Position numbers and translations under genes: made by a program. This document shows, in pieces, positions 21,340 through 31,083 of a DNA stretch of 64,000 nucleotides. Under the pieces are notes generated by a model, which was not told the DNA's origin, did not search any database, and worked only from the letters and a program-made list of their open reading frames with translations. Source of the DNA: Cardiocondyla obscurior (Eukaryota > Arthropoda > Insecta > Hymenoptera > Formicidae); contig NC_091877.1 in the NCBI RefSeq assembly GCF_019399895.1, forward strand, positions 3,906,001-3,970,000, read 5' to 3'. Within the stretch, counting starts at the first letter, position 1; each line of letters begins with the position of its first letter.

Positions 21340-24076
21340 ACGTGTGTCCGTTTGTGGAGCGCGGTAATGGTCCGATTAAATCCATTATTACTTGTTGCCA
21401 CGGGGCGTATACCGGTGCCGTGTGGAGTTTCCCTGCTGGTTTTATTGTTGCGGCTTTGTGTGCTATGCATGTTGGGCATTTACAGACGTATCTCGTAATA
21501 TCCTGAAACATGCCCGGCCAGTAGTAGAGTCTGGCCATACGGGCAATAGTTTTTGCCACCCCGAAATGTTCTGCCGTTGGTTCAGCATGGTGGCGTGCCA
21601 ACAGTGTGGCCCTTTCTGGTCGGGGCACGCATTGTTTCCATTGCTGTGCTGGGTCGACTTCTCTAAAATCGACATCGTGTAGAATGTGTCGGTACACGCG
21701 GCCGTTTTCTTCCTTGAGCTCCGGGTGGTCATTCGGTCTGTCTCGGATCTCCTTCGTTATGCGTGAGTACCACTTGCAGGTTACTGTGTTTTCGGCGCTA
21801 CACACGGTTGGCCGTCGTGATAGTGCATCGGCTACTTGGTTCGAGTTACCTTTTCTATATCTGATCTCGAACTCGAATTGTTGGAGCTCGAATAGCCAGC
21901 GCTCTAATCTTCCTGTTGGTTCTTCGAGATTCTGTAGCCATTTTAGTGCCTGGTGGTCCGTAATTATTTTAAATTTGTAGCGTTCCAGATATCCCCGCAT
22001 TATCCGTATGCTCGATACTACTACCAGACACTCCAGTTCGGTTGCGCTGTAGTTTTTCTCTGCGGTGTTCAGCGTTCTGCTCGCATATGCGATTACTCGC
22101 TCGCCACCTTTTTGCTGTTGTGTCAGGACCGCGCCGAGGCCCAAGGTGCTGGCATCTGTTTGCAGTGTGAACTGCTTCGTGAAGTCCGGACAGGCCAGCA
22201 CCGGTGTGGACGTCAGTGCCTCTTTTAGTTGCCTAAATGCCGTATCTTCTTCCGTGCCCCATCTCCACTTCACTCTCTTGCGCGTTAGGTGTGTCAGTGG
22301 TACCGCCCTCTTGGAGAAGTTCTCGATGAATCTCCGGTACCAGGACGCCATGCCCATGAATTGTCTTATCTTTCGTACGGTCGTCGGGACCGGCCATTCG
22401 GCGATCGCTGCAGTTTTGCCTGAATCCGTTCGGATGCCATTTTTGTCCACGATGTGCCCCAAGTATTTTAGCTGCGGTCGGCAGAACTGGCACTTGTCCG
22501 GGTTGAGTCGTAACTTGGCTTTCCTGAGTCGGCGAAATACTTCCTTGAGGTGTTTGCAGTGGTCCTGGAATGTCTCGCTAGTTATGATGATGTCGTCCAG
22601 GTACACGAATACATGAGGTTCCAGTTCCGGTCCCAATATGTTGTCCAGCAGCCGTTGGAATTTTGCCGGAGCCGAATGTAGCCCGAAGGGCATCACTCAA
22701 AACTGGAAAAGGCCTTTTCCGGGTACCGTAAATGCTGTAATTGGTAGACTTTTCTTTGCTAGAGGTACCTGCCAATACCCTTCCTTTAAGTCTAATGTTG
22801 TCAAATATCGTGCTCCCCGCAGTTTGTCCAATGTGGCGTTAACTTGGGGCAGCGGGTACGCGTTTTTTTCAGTAACCGCGTTTACTTTTCTGTAGTCCAC
22901 GCAGAATCGGTATTTTCCATCCTTCTTTCTTACTAGTACCACCGGAGAGCTCCATGCTCCCTGTGATGGCTCGATAATTCCTTCTCTTTCCATTCGGTCC
23001 ACCTCTTGGTTGATTACTTCTTGCATTGCCGGGTTGCGCGGGCGGTATCGTTGTTTTATTGGCGATTGTCCTTTCTTTACCTGCAAATGGTGTGTTGCCG
23101 CGTCGGTGGGGCTCGTTACCGATTTAAATTTTTGTAGTTCTTCTTCCAGGAATTGCTGTAACTCTATCTTTTCTTCTGGTGACTGAGTTACTAATCCAGT
23201 CGTCATGCACTCCTAGCCGTGCGACTGATTCCTCTCCCGCGGGGGTGGGTGTAGTGTTATGCCTAGTTTTGCCCATGTCCACTCCAATGAGTATCGGGCT
23301 TTTAGACTCCGGCATAATTAGGAATTCATGCCAATGTTACGTCCTGTAACTCCACATCTCCTTTTTCCGACACATGGTTGATAAAGTAGATAATGAAAAG
23401 CATATTGAATGTATTGGTATCAAAAGAGAGGGTTCTAAGTTTCCAGAAAAATAATTTTAACAGAATATTCTGAATCACCAGATGTATAAAATAAAAGAAG
23501 GAACCTGAAACAATTGTACAACAGATGTGAAATATAAAAATCAAAACGAAAGGATTTGTCAAAATATTCATAAAACATTAATAGCTCGGAAAGATTTAGA
23601 ATATCATAAACTAACAATAAATGTCTGGCGGTAGACAAAGGAAATTCCGGAAGAAAAACAATTCAGTAAAATCAAATTTCGCCGTGGATCCTAGGGATTA
23701 GAAAAAAAGGAGGCAAAACGCATGTAATAATAAAAATGGGATACGCGGCCGGAAACTATAAAATTCAGGCAGCAATTGCACGCTGCCGATAAAAAAAGAG
23801 TTACCTAAGCATTTTCGAATCTGTTATCTGGAAGCTTGGAAGGGCTAAAACCATGTAGAGGGTAGCCCATAAACATTTTCTCCTGGACCAATAGATATCG
23901 GGAACTCCTCACCAAAAATTAGAAACTAAGGGCGAAAACTTAGAAAATTAAGAAAACTGAGAGAAGGGCGACCAATAATTGCGAAGACGGAAAAGTGGAG
24001 AAATAAGCCTAACGAATAGAATTCAAATTTTGGATAAGACTGAGAATCAGGCACTGGTCCTCCCCTTTTCCGAACT

Positions 24077-24083
24077 TATAAAA
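24077..24083 (+). promoter_or_regulatory. TATA box of ORF-bearing element, copy 1
   Basis: TATAAAA within CCCCTTTTCCGAACTTATAA, a phrase also present in the copy at 48892-48898 at nearly the same distance from the element start (742 versus 741 bp). Conservation of both sequence and spacing supports a real promoter. Confidence 0.65.
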
Positions 24084-24667
24084 CCGCGCGTTTCGGCGGC
24101 GCTCGCTCTCGTTTTGCTTTAAAATTTCACGATAGTTTTTTGACAAGTATTCTCTCAACTCAGTCGATCTTTGAGTTACCAATAAGTGTTCGTGTACTTC
24201 ACCGAGGCCCGAAATAAAGAGAAGAACCGTCCAAGGAACTTCAAGACAGCAAGTAGTAAATCTTATCATTTCTTATTTCCTCGCCTTTCCCTTAAAACCA
24301 AAAACGGTTCCACTAAATAGTTTTTTTTTGCATTTTATTTGAAATAAATATAACAAAATGAAAACCGGGGGAATGGTCAGGGTGCCGTTCATATCTTATA
24401 GTTTCGCCATCTCTCTCGAGTCCCCCCCAGTTTTCCAGTAACTCGACCCACCTAGTGAGCTTTCTTTGGTCAGGGGTTGCGATATGCCGCCAGTAAATAG
24501 TGACTATCAAAACCTTGACTTGAGAAAGGCTCCATCCGGTTAGAGGAACTTTGAGAATCTCTGGGTTAACGACGGGGAGATCCAAAGGAAAGAATGAACG
24601 TGTTGCCCTCCCATTACTCTCATTAATTCATTTACCAACTTAATTATTTAAAAATAATGATTTTTAG

Positions 24668-25482
24668 TGGAATCTAAAAACCTCAGGAGCGTAAAAAAAA
24701 GTCGGGCTCGCCGTAATAGGCAGCTGCGAAACTTGAAGAACCTCTTGCAGAGCTTCTTCGTGCAGTATCTATTCGCGGCGGCGCCAGGGGAGATAAAAAC
24801 CGACCCTCCCCATAGAAGAGGAGAGAGGTCGTAGTCGCCTCAACCTCCAGCTCCCCCGAATTCGCCGGCTCCCGAAGAGGTTCCCCAGAACGCGAATATA
24901 TCCAGGGAACCGGCCCATTCTTTGAGTCCGCCGCTCATTAATGACCCCGCGACCGAATCCGAGCCTGACTCGGAGCAGTTTCGCTCTACGACTCCTTCTT
25001 AGTCTCCAGACATTTCTGTTCACTCTCCAGGAGCTGCTCCTAGAGCATGCTCCTCTCCTATCCCGTCCCCGATACTTTATCCTGGGGAGGCAGAGGAGGT
25101 CGGCTCCTTCGCTGAAGACGATACCGTTTTCTGGCAAGAGTCTGACGGCCCGGAGCCTTCCCCTTCCCCCGCCCCGAGTGTGGAGTTTCTCGGTGAGCAA
25201 GAGGAACCTAGAGTGATCGTAGATCCTCTCCTCGAACTCTTCCGGAGGACTTGCTCTCCGTGGACGGATCCTGTCCCCGAAAGGGCCTTCACTATAGGCC
25301 CTGATTCCTTTGATCCTGAGGAGATCAGGAGAGAGGCCAGTAGGGCATCTCCTGACCAGAACATCTTCATTTTCTATCCCAGGGTGGAACACCCTTTCCT
25401 GGCTCCGATCAGGCTAATTGATCGAGTATTCCCGAGATCGTCGGCCAAGATCTCGGAGATTATCGAAATTGATCTCGACTAA
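24668..25482 (+). pseudogene. Unknown Pro/Ser-rich protein of the ORF-bearing element, copy 1 (two stops)
   Basis: The frame follows an intron acceptor (TTTTTAG, 24661-24667). The preceding exon ends with A at 24252, so splicing creates ATG. In this copy TAG codons at 24832-24834 and 25000-25002 break the frame; both stand where other copies have Trp and Tyr. The remainder aligns over its whole length with the copies at 47484, 54513 and 63211: basic N-terminal helix, Ser/Pro/Glu-rich middle, then a conserved C-terminal block with DPLLELF, PWTDPVPERAFTIGPDSF and LIDRVFPRSSA. I do not recognise the family. Confidence 0.75.
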
Positions 25483-26010
25483 CGTTACGAAAGTTTATTA
25501 TAAATTATTTTTATTATTTTCCGTGTAGTCTTAGTCAAGAAAAATGTTTTTTTTATTACGTATATTCACATTAAAATTTTTAATTAGTTAGTAATTTCCT
25601 TTTTCTTATTATTATTATTTACTTAATTACATTTCACTATTTCCATTATTTGCATCTGTTATTAAAAATAAATGTTAAACTAAATGTTGCAAAATCAGAA
25701 TTCTGCATTTTTTTTTTATGAACCTTTGAGATCCATTTGTTGCGAAATCACCTCCGGTTCTTTCCCTGGGAACAAGAAGTAAAATTCTTTCTCTCAAAAG
25801 AACAAAAATGGCGCTAACTCGAACCTTTTGTCACTTAAATCTATTCCTAGCGCTTTATACGCGTGGCGTTGTGCCGCACGCGTCACGCAAGAATTGGTAG
25901 TTGCGTCTCTCTCTCTCTCTCTCTACCCTTTACCTGCTCTTAAACCATTTCCTTAATCACCGAGAAGCGGTAATCCTTCTATTAGAAATATTTCCAAACC
26001 TGACGTAACA

Positions 26011-27254
26011 CGACATTCAACAAAATATTGGGTTTTGAGACCGTGACGTTTCGTTTTTGTAATACAAAGATCAATAACACGACATTCGTTGATCCAGTGA
26101 CAGGACAGTCTTTGCAATTCAGCAAAAACATGCCCAAAATTAACGATACCTCGTCCATTAACCTCTATAGAATTCAAACGATTGACGTCGATGTTCTCGT
26201 CTGTATAGAGAGCGATATGATCTACATTTTCATTTTCATTACTTTCAATATTTTCTACATTGTCTACATTTTTAACAATTTCTACTTCTACATTTTCATT
26301 TTCAATGCTTTCAATATTTTCTAAATTGTCTACATTTTTAACAATTTCTACTTCTACATTTTCTAAATTATTTTGACATGCATTATTAATCAGCTTTTCA
26401 GATAAAACATTAGAAATTGATCCTAATGACATCGCATCATCGTCTATTTCCATATTATTTTCATCTAAGTTTGGCTCGTTTGCCATATCAAAAATATTAT
26501 TAATACAATATTCGCGAACATCTAACAGAGACCCGTCGGAATCGTCATTCAAAACATCTGTTACACCGCGAGGGTGCCGTGGAGTTCGTTCTCCGGAGGA
26601 ATTTGTAGCAGGAGCGTTTTTTAATAAAGTCTTCTTTTAATTATATTGGTTTATTTCTTTTATTTCCTTCTTCTTACAGATCGTCACTTCGCACTAATTA
26701 TTTTATATTATAAATTCCACGCGTGATTCTTGGTAGCGACTAACTGTCCGGGCCGCGGCTGCCCCTATATATCTCCTACTGTTGCTATGCCAAAATTCAT
26801 AGCAATCAGCAGAATCGCGGGTGGCAACCGCGACTGTCCTCGGACTTCGCGTCCCGGCCGGAAATGCCGGGTTACCTTGATCGGCGGTATTCTGCCGATC
26901 AAGGTAAACGGTCGCGCGCGTGCGACATTCCGGCGTTATTCCCAAGCCTCTGTTGCTAAGAGCTCGGGATATAACACATCAATGACATTTCTTACTTCGT
27001 TGTCGTGTGTTATTTCGCCCATAGAAACAAATAGCGATGTCACTGAATTATCAATAATGTTGTCATTTTCGCATGCGTTCAAATCATTCGACGATCCTGA
27101 AACGTCTAACACCGAGATTTTGGGTCTATTCTCGGAATTCTCGATATTTACTCTTTGTTGTTTTTTTACCAATTTCTTGTCGCAAGTGAAGCATTCTCCG
27201 TAATATTGATGCCCGTTTTGCCATCACACACTTCTTCTTCATGATCTTCGGCAT
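26011..27254 (-). pseudogene. MULE-like transposase, N-terminal fragment
   Basis: ATG at 27252-27254 begins a basic segment (MPKIMKKKCVMAKRASILRR), as in insect 'Mutator-like transposase domain' proteins. A frame change near 27170 follows, then an acidic Asn/Asp-rich region with repeated VEVEIVKNVDN...IESN units (about 26245-26350). After that comes GRGIVNFGHVFAELQRLS and KRHGLKTQYFVEC, the familiar start of the domain that precedes the catalytic core. The gene is split by a 386-bp insertion (26563-26948) and cut off at 26010 by the ORF-bearing element. The DDE core is absent. Confidence 0.65.
26563..26948. mobile_element. 386-bp insertion in MULE-like gene, TSD TCTGTT
   Basis: TCTGTT occurs at 26557-26562 and 26949-26954, exactly around the block. 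Without the block and one copy, the surrounding reading frame is continuous. The insert starts ACACCGCGAGGG and ends TTATTCCCAAGCC, has no gene, and carries AATAAA near 26622 plus a hairpin near 26876-26906 (TACCTTGATCGGCGG and its complement). It could be a small solo LTR or a MITE; a 6-bp duplication fits some LTR elements. Confidence 0.65.
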
Positions 27255-27410
27255 TTTGAAATAATATCCCGTTTATGCCAAAACAAACATGAAATAAACA
27301 CAAATTTACACTTTTCCTGACACACAATGTAACACTGCCGATGCAGGATTGAGGTGATACACATGCAATGATGTCCTGCTAAATCCTGCCAATATCAGTT
27401 GTCATTGGTT

Positions 27411-28545
27411 TGAAACGACCGTAATTCCTGGCCGCGAATATCTTGCAAGCGAGAGTGCCCGGACGTGCTCGCCGGGCGGACAGGATTCGCGAGTTGAATT
27501 GAGAGGTCCGAGAATGCACGAGACGTGGTTTTTATGTAACAATTAATTGATACTTTATTCAATTAATAGAGTAGAATACATTTAAGCCAATTATGACGAA
27601 CGCGTGATTGAGACGTCGCCGGACGAACACGAATTTAACAATAGATTCACGATGACGCGGTAATTGGCGCGAGTATGCGCTTGATCGGTACGGTGGTAAT
27701 CGATACGCGGATCTACGACGGGCGGGCCGTTACAGGTTTTCGGCAGCCGCCTAGATAACGCCCTAATCGGAGCGCGGGGTTAGCGGCGCGAGTATTTCCC
27801 CGAGTCGCGGGCCTGGGCGGGGCCTGATCTATGCACGCGGCGCGAGACGCGGTGATCGACTTAACGCTTAGATCGCGGCGCGAACGCGGTATTCGGACAG
27901 CGGGGAGGATGGAGCACCTTTTCGGTGTTGCAGTAGCCGAGAGTACTCGGCCGAGGCGGAGATCTCTCCACCCCGGTTTTGTGCAACGGTGCGAATGGAT
28001 ATTTTCGCCTAGGCAAGCTGACTGTCGATCCGGGATCGAGATCGCTCGAAGGAGGCGAAGTGCGCTTCACCCCACGAGCCGGTCGTATCAGTCTAAGTCG
28101 CTTTCGGCAGGAAGATTCCTCTGCGGTGCAAGCGTCAGGAGTTCCTGACCGAGACGGAGTTCGCTCCACCCCGTTGGTTTGCTTGCTCCAGGAGTCGGTT
28201 CGGTTCGGATGTTCGCTGCGAAGCGAACGGCACGAGAACGGTGCGCGACTTCCCCGAGTTCGGCTTTTTATATCGCACAAGGCTATATCCGGGGGTATCC
28301 TTGTTCGTGGCGCCGGCCGCGGTATTCCGCGGTACCGTGTGCGTCGCGCTCGCTCGGATGAGTTCGGGGCCGCTCGGATACGCTCGTTCCGCGGGACTTG
28401 GCGCGTTCCGCGGTACTCGTTATAATTACGTATTTCGATGATCGGTTTCTTCGGGAGCCCCCCGCGCTCCCTTGCCTGGCCGAGAGGATGGTCGTCTCGT
28501 CCGTTCTTCACCGGGAACGATGCTCCTTCCGGGGGCATCGTTACA
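27411..28545 (+). repeat. Solo LTR family A, copy 1 (1135 bp)
   Basis: Starts TGAAACGACCG, ends GCATCGTTACA, flanked by the 4-bp duplication GGTT (27407-27410, 28546-28549). A second copy with identical ends lies at 38516-45021 in reverse. Three tandem modules of about 98 bp, each with two hairpins, lie at 27937-28072 and 28134-28172. A terminal hairpin (28516-28523 with 28535-28542) abuts the 3' end. It is related to the LTR at 41234-42389. It landed about 75 bp upstream of the first exon of the small gene at 28621-29137. Confidence 0.9.
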
Positions 28546-28620
28546 GGTTACGCGCCTTTATTCTTTTCGCGATATCAGTGACACTTCTGCCCGGGCTCCA
28601 CCCCCTTCATTAAAAGTAAA

Positions 28621-28642
28621 ATGGCGGAAGAGTTGAGAGGTA
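28621..28642 (+). other. First exon of small gene (upstream ORF start)
   Basis: ATGGCGGAAGAG followed by a strong donor GTAAGT (about 28640-28645). The matching acceptor is the T-rich tract ending AG near 28699. From this ATG the spliced frame would read an Arg-rich segment and stop at about 28796, overlapping the longer frame that starts at 28746. It is therefore either an upstream ORF or the original start of a now-shifted frame. Confidence 0.4.
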
Positions 28643-28745
28643 AGTATAACCTCTACATTATTGTTATATATAAATACATATTTTTTTTTTTTTTTTTAGC
28701 GATTCCGCTACCACCGGACCGCCGCCGCCGCCGCCGCCGGCAGCA

Positions 28746-29137
28746 ATGGCCTGGCCAATGCACATGGGCCACGTGGGAAACATACCCACGTGTGTAATTC
28801 TGCGGCAGCCGCAGCCGCAGCCAGTAAGTATTTAATTTTAATTATTACAAAAAAATAATTAAAAAAAACTAGATTTTAATATTTTTTATTTAAGATTTTC
28901 CAGGGTTTTAGGGCGGATCAACGACGGCAGTACAGAGCACGCCGCCGTGCAAGAACCCAGATTCCAGAAGCAGTAGCGGTACCGGTACTAGCACTGCCAC
29001 CGCCACCGACACCGGAACCGGCACCGGTACCTGTACCGGTACCGGTACAAACATCAACAACAAGAGGATATAGAGGACAAAGATATAGAGGACGTAGAGG
29101 ACAAACTATTTATAAAAATATTAATATTTACATGTAA
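28746..29137 (+). CDS. Small two-exon gene, 103-residue basic Pro-rich protein
   Basis: Exon 28746-28823 (26 codons), GT-AG intron 28824-28903 (donor GTAAGT), exon 28904-29137. Both coding pieces are whole numbers of codons, and the protein is continuous with no stops. The first exon gives MAWPMHMGHVGNIPTCVILR and a QPQPQP tract. The second gives an Arg-rich motif (DQRRQYRARRRARTQ), a Pro/Val tract (PPPPTPEPAPVPVPVPV) and an RG-type tail (RGYRGQRYRGRRGQ). AATAAA signals follow near 29156. The Arg-rich and RG motifs suggest nucleic-acid binding, which is inference. I do not recognise the family. It may be a TE accessory gene or a young host gene. Confidence 0.5.
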
Positions 29138-29431
29138 ATTTATATAATATCCAAAATAAAAAAAAAATAAAAAATATATGTATGTTTATTAAATTACATT
29201 AATATTTATTTCTAATTATCACAATAAAGTATCATAAATTAATGAATCATAAATTAAATTATCGTAAGTTATCATAAATTATCTGTCCTTGTCTAACTAT
29301 TCGGAAAGTACGTCTCCGTAAATGCACCACACGAGATGCATTTTAGCACCATTCGTATTTTCCATTTTCTACCTCGAGGAAATTATATTTTATTGTAAAT
29401 TTGGTCTCGATATAATCGTTACATAATTCTA
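29138..29431. other. 3' flank of small gene, no gene seen
   Basis: AT-rich with ATAAATTA-type repeats (29220-29285). CGTATTTTCCATTTTC at about 29355 is matched in inverse by GAAAAATGGAAAATACG at about 29657, outside the MITE at 29432-29600. The MITE may therefore sit inside a larger inverted-repeat element. Confidence 0.4.
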
Positions 29432-29600
29432 CAGGGTACTACAGAGCCGGATTTTGCAATTAGGCCGTCAAAAATTAATAATAAATGATATATCGCTTGC
29501 GGCTGACTGCACTTGTGCTCTCCACTAGATGCACCTATCTCCACCTTTATAAAAAATTTATTTTGACCTAAATCTATAGATTTCGCTCTGTAGCACCCTG
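29432..29600. mobile_element. MITE, 169 bp, TA duplication
   Basis: Starts CAGGGTACTACAGAGC and ends GCTCTGTAGCACCCTG, a 16-bp inverted repeat with one mismatch, flanked by TA (29430-29431, 29601-29602). No coding. CAGGGT ends plus TA match the palindromic MITEs at 3326-4035, so both may be moved by the same transposase type. Confidence 0.7.
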
Positions 29601-29727
29601 TAATTAATCGTCTTGATCACGAATATTATTAATTTATTAACATTTATTCAGTATTTTGGCCGAAAAATGGAAAATACGATTTCGTGCTTCACGATCGGCC
29701 GCCAGAGGCTGTTACTGTTGCTCCTGT

Positions 29728-29996
29728 TGTAGCGACTCACCTCTTTCCATTGGAGGACGGCAACTACCAATCATCTGCGACAGCCAACATCTCCACACGA
29801 ATAGTACATTTAAATAATAAGATATCGGTTACATTTTAATTTGCGAATCAAGTAGCACACAAAGAGTCAGTCATCACTTAGCATTGTCCGGGTTAACACA
29901 TTAATTGTATTAATTATATCAAATATATTATATATCTATTATACATTGAACACGGCCGTAATTATTGTGGGACCTAAATCTATACCAGTTCCTACA
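29728..29996 (+). repeat. Gypsy 5' LTR (269 bp) and primer site
   Basis: Starts TGTAGCGACTCACC and ends TTCCTACA. The sequence TTGGTGACCTCGACG begins three bases after the LTR and is the expected place for the tRNA primer-binding site (TGG start). I did not assign the tRNA. Confidence 0.85.
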
Positions 29997-30058
29997 AAAT
30001 TGGTGACCTCGACGTGATTTTTAAACCATCAACGGCTAGTAATACTAAATAAAAACGC

Positions 30059-31083
30059 ATGAAAGTGCCTTTCTTCTATTTCTCGAAAACAAAAACGGAA
30101 GAACAAAGGATGCCTCTCCAGCATTCCCCAGCAACACCCGGACGAGTGGACGATCAAGATGCTGCAACCGCAGCAGGATCGAGCGGCGGAAACAACCAGA
30201 ATTTCGGAGAAACCGGAACAACGACTGGAAACAATAGATCATCCGGAACAATCGTACCTGCGACGCAAGAAATCAACGCATTCAAGGCAATCAAATTACC
30301 ACAGCCCTTTTGGCGAGACAGTCCAGAACGCTACTTTACTGTGGCAGAAATGACTTTTGCATTACATCGGATCACCTCAGACGAAACCAAATATAAGTAC
30401 ATAGTTATCTACTTGGACGCCGACCTTTTGGGCATCGTGGGCGACATCATCGACGCACCGCCAGCCAACGGAAAATACGACGCTCTCAAACGTCGTATCA
30501 TCGACAGCCTGTCGGACTCCCAGGAAACTAACAATGTAAGATGCGACGACTCCTACGAGGACTGGCATTGGGAACCGATAAACCATCGGTGTACCTACAG
30601 CGGCTGAAGAACCTAGCAGCGGGAAAGTGCAACGAACATGTACTACGCTCACTATTCATGGAACAAATGCCGGAAAACATCAGGGGTATTCTCGCAGTCA
30701 ACCCAGTGGACGACTTATCAACCCTCGCTACTCAAGCAGACCGCATCCTCGAGGTAATGCGCCCACAACTCGCCGGCATAGGAGATGCCATATCAGGTAC
30801 GAATTCATTAACCGGTAACGTACCAACTAACGTTCAAACGAACCACGATGGACATTCATCAACCGAAATCGGTGAATTACGCGCGGCAATCGAATCATTA
30901 ACGCGTAACTTCGGGCGCTCGTTCACTCCCAGAAAATGGAACCGAAGCCGTAGTCGAAGTAGGAATTGCGAAAATTTTAGAAAACGCTCACCGAGTTTGA
31001 AAGATAGAAAAAATATACCCGCGTATTGTTATTACCATTCTAAATTCGGAACAAACGCTTATCGATGCAAACAGCCCTGTTAA
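30059..31083 (+). pseudogene. Gypsy gag, one frameshift
   Basis: The N-terminal frame (30059-30607) carries a Gly/Thr/Asn-rich start, then FWRDSPERYFTVAEMTFALH, a matrix/capsid-like segment of Gypsy gag. Near 30536 the conserved frame moves to the one ending at 31083, reading VYLQRLKNLAAGK, FMEQMPENIRGIL and LSTLATQADRI. It ends with an Arg/Ser tract and a zinc-finger-like CYYHSKFGTNAYRCKQPC. Gag binds genomic RNA and builds the particle. Confidence 0.85.

Larger units (their letters stand above)
18387..23334 (-). pseudogene. Gypsy pol polyprotein (protease region to C-terminus), interrupted
   Basis: The gene runs right to left. A protease-end segment (LIGVDMG, 23124-23315) is followed by a frame change near 23205. 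Next come RT (KDGKYRFCVDYRKVNAVTE; catalytic YLDDIIITSE), RNase H (LQTDASTLGLGAVL, ITDHQALKWL) and the integrase zinc motif (H...CPTCIAHK). The integrase core has MQDRFSKWVE (Asp), IISDNETQL (Asp) and NPVERTNRTVK (Glu). A Pro-rich C-terminal extension and a tail with VRLPTGETIDVPISAVWKNR end at 18387. In-frame stops stand at 22697-22699, 19488-19490 and 18666-18668. A solo LTR (20004-21339) splits the integrase. The 5' end is cut at 23334 by the 2.7-kb ORF-bearing element. Confidence 0.9.
23335..26010 (+). mobile_element. ORF-bearing LTR-like element, copy 1 (2676 bp)
   Basis: Starts TGTTACGTCCTG and ends CCTGACGTAACA, the same ends as the copy at 46927-49639. Order inside: about 740 bp of leader sequence, TATA box 24077-24083, short non-coding exon to 24252, intron 24253-24667, then the reading frame to 25482 and about 530 bp of 3' sequence. 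The flanks do not carry a matching duplication: CCAA on the left inside Gypsy pol, CGAC on the right inside a MULE-like gene. This suggests recombination between two inserted copies. Confidence 0.8.

Noticed and set aside
21606..22616. Plus-strand open frames up to 183 codons
   Set aside because: Antisense shadows of the Gypsy reverse transcriptase and RNase H.
24769..25392. Minus-strand 207-codon open frame
   Set aside because: Antisense shadow of the Pro/Ser-rich protein; the plus frame aligns with three other copies and with the splice site.
27831..28613. Open frames up to 225 codons in solo LTR family A
   Set aside because: Not preserved in the second copy at 44226-45021; GC-rich hairpin modules account for them.
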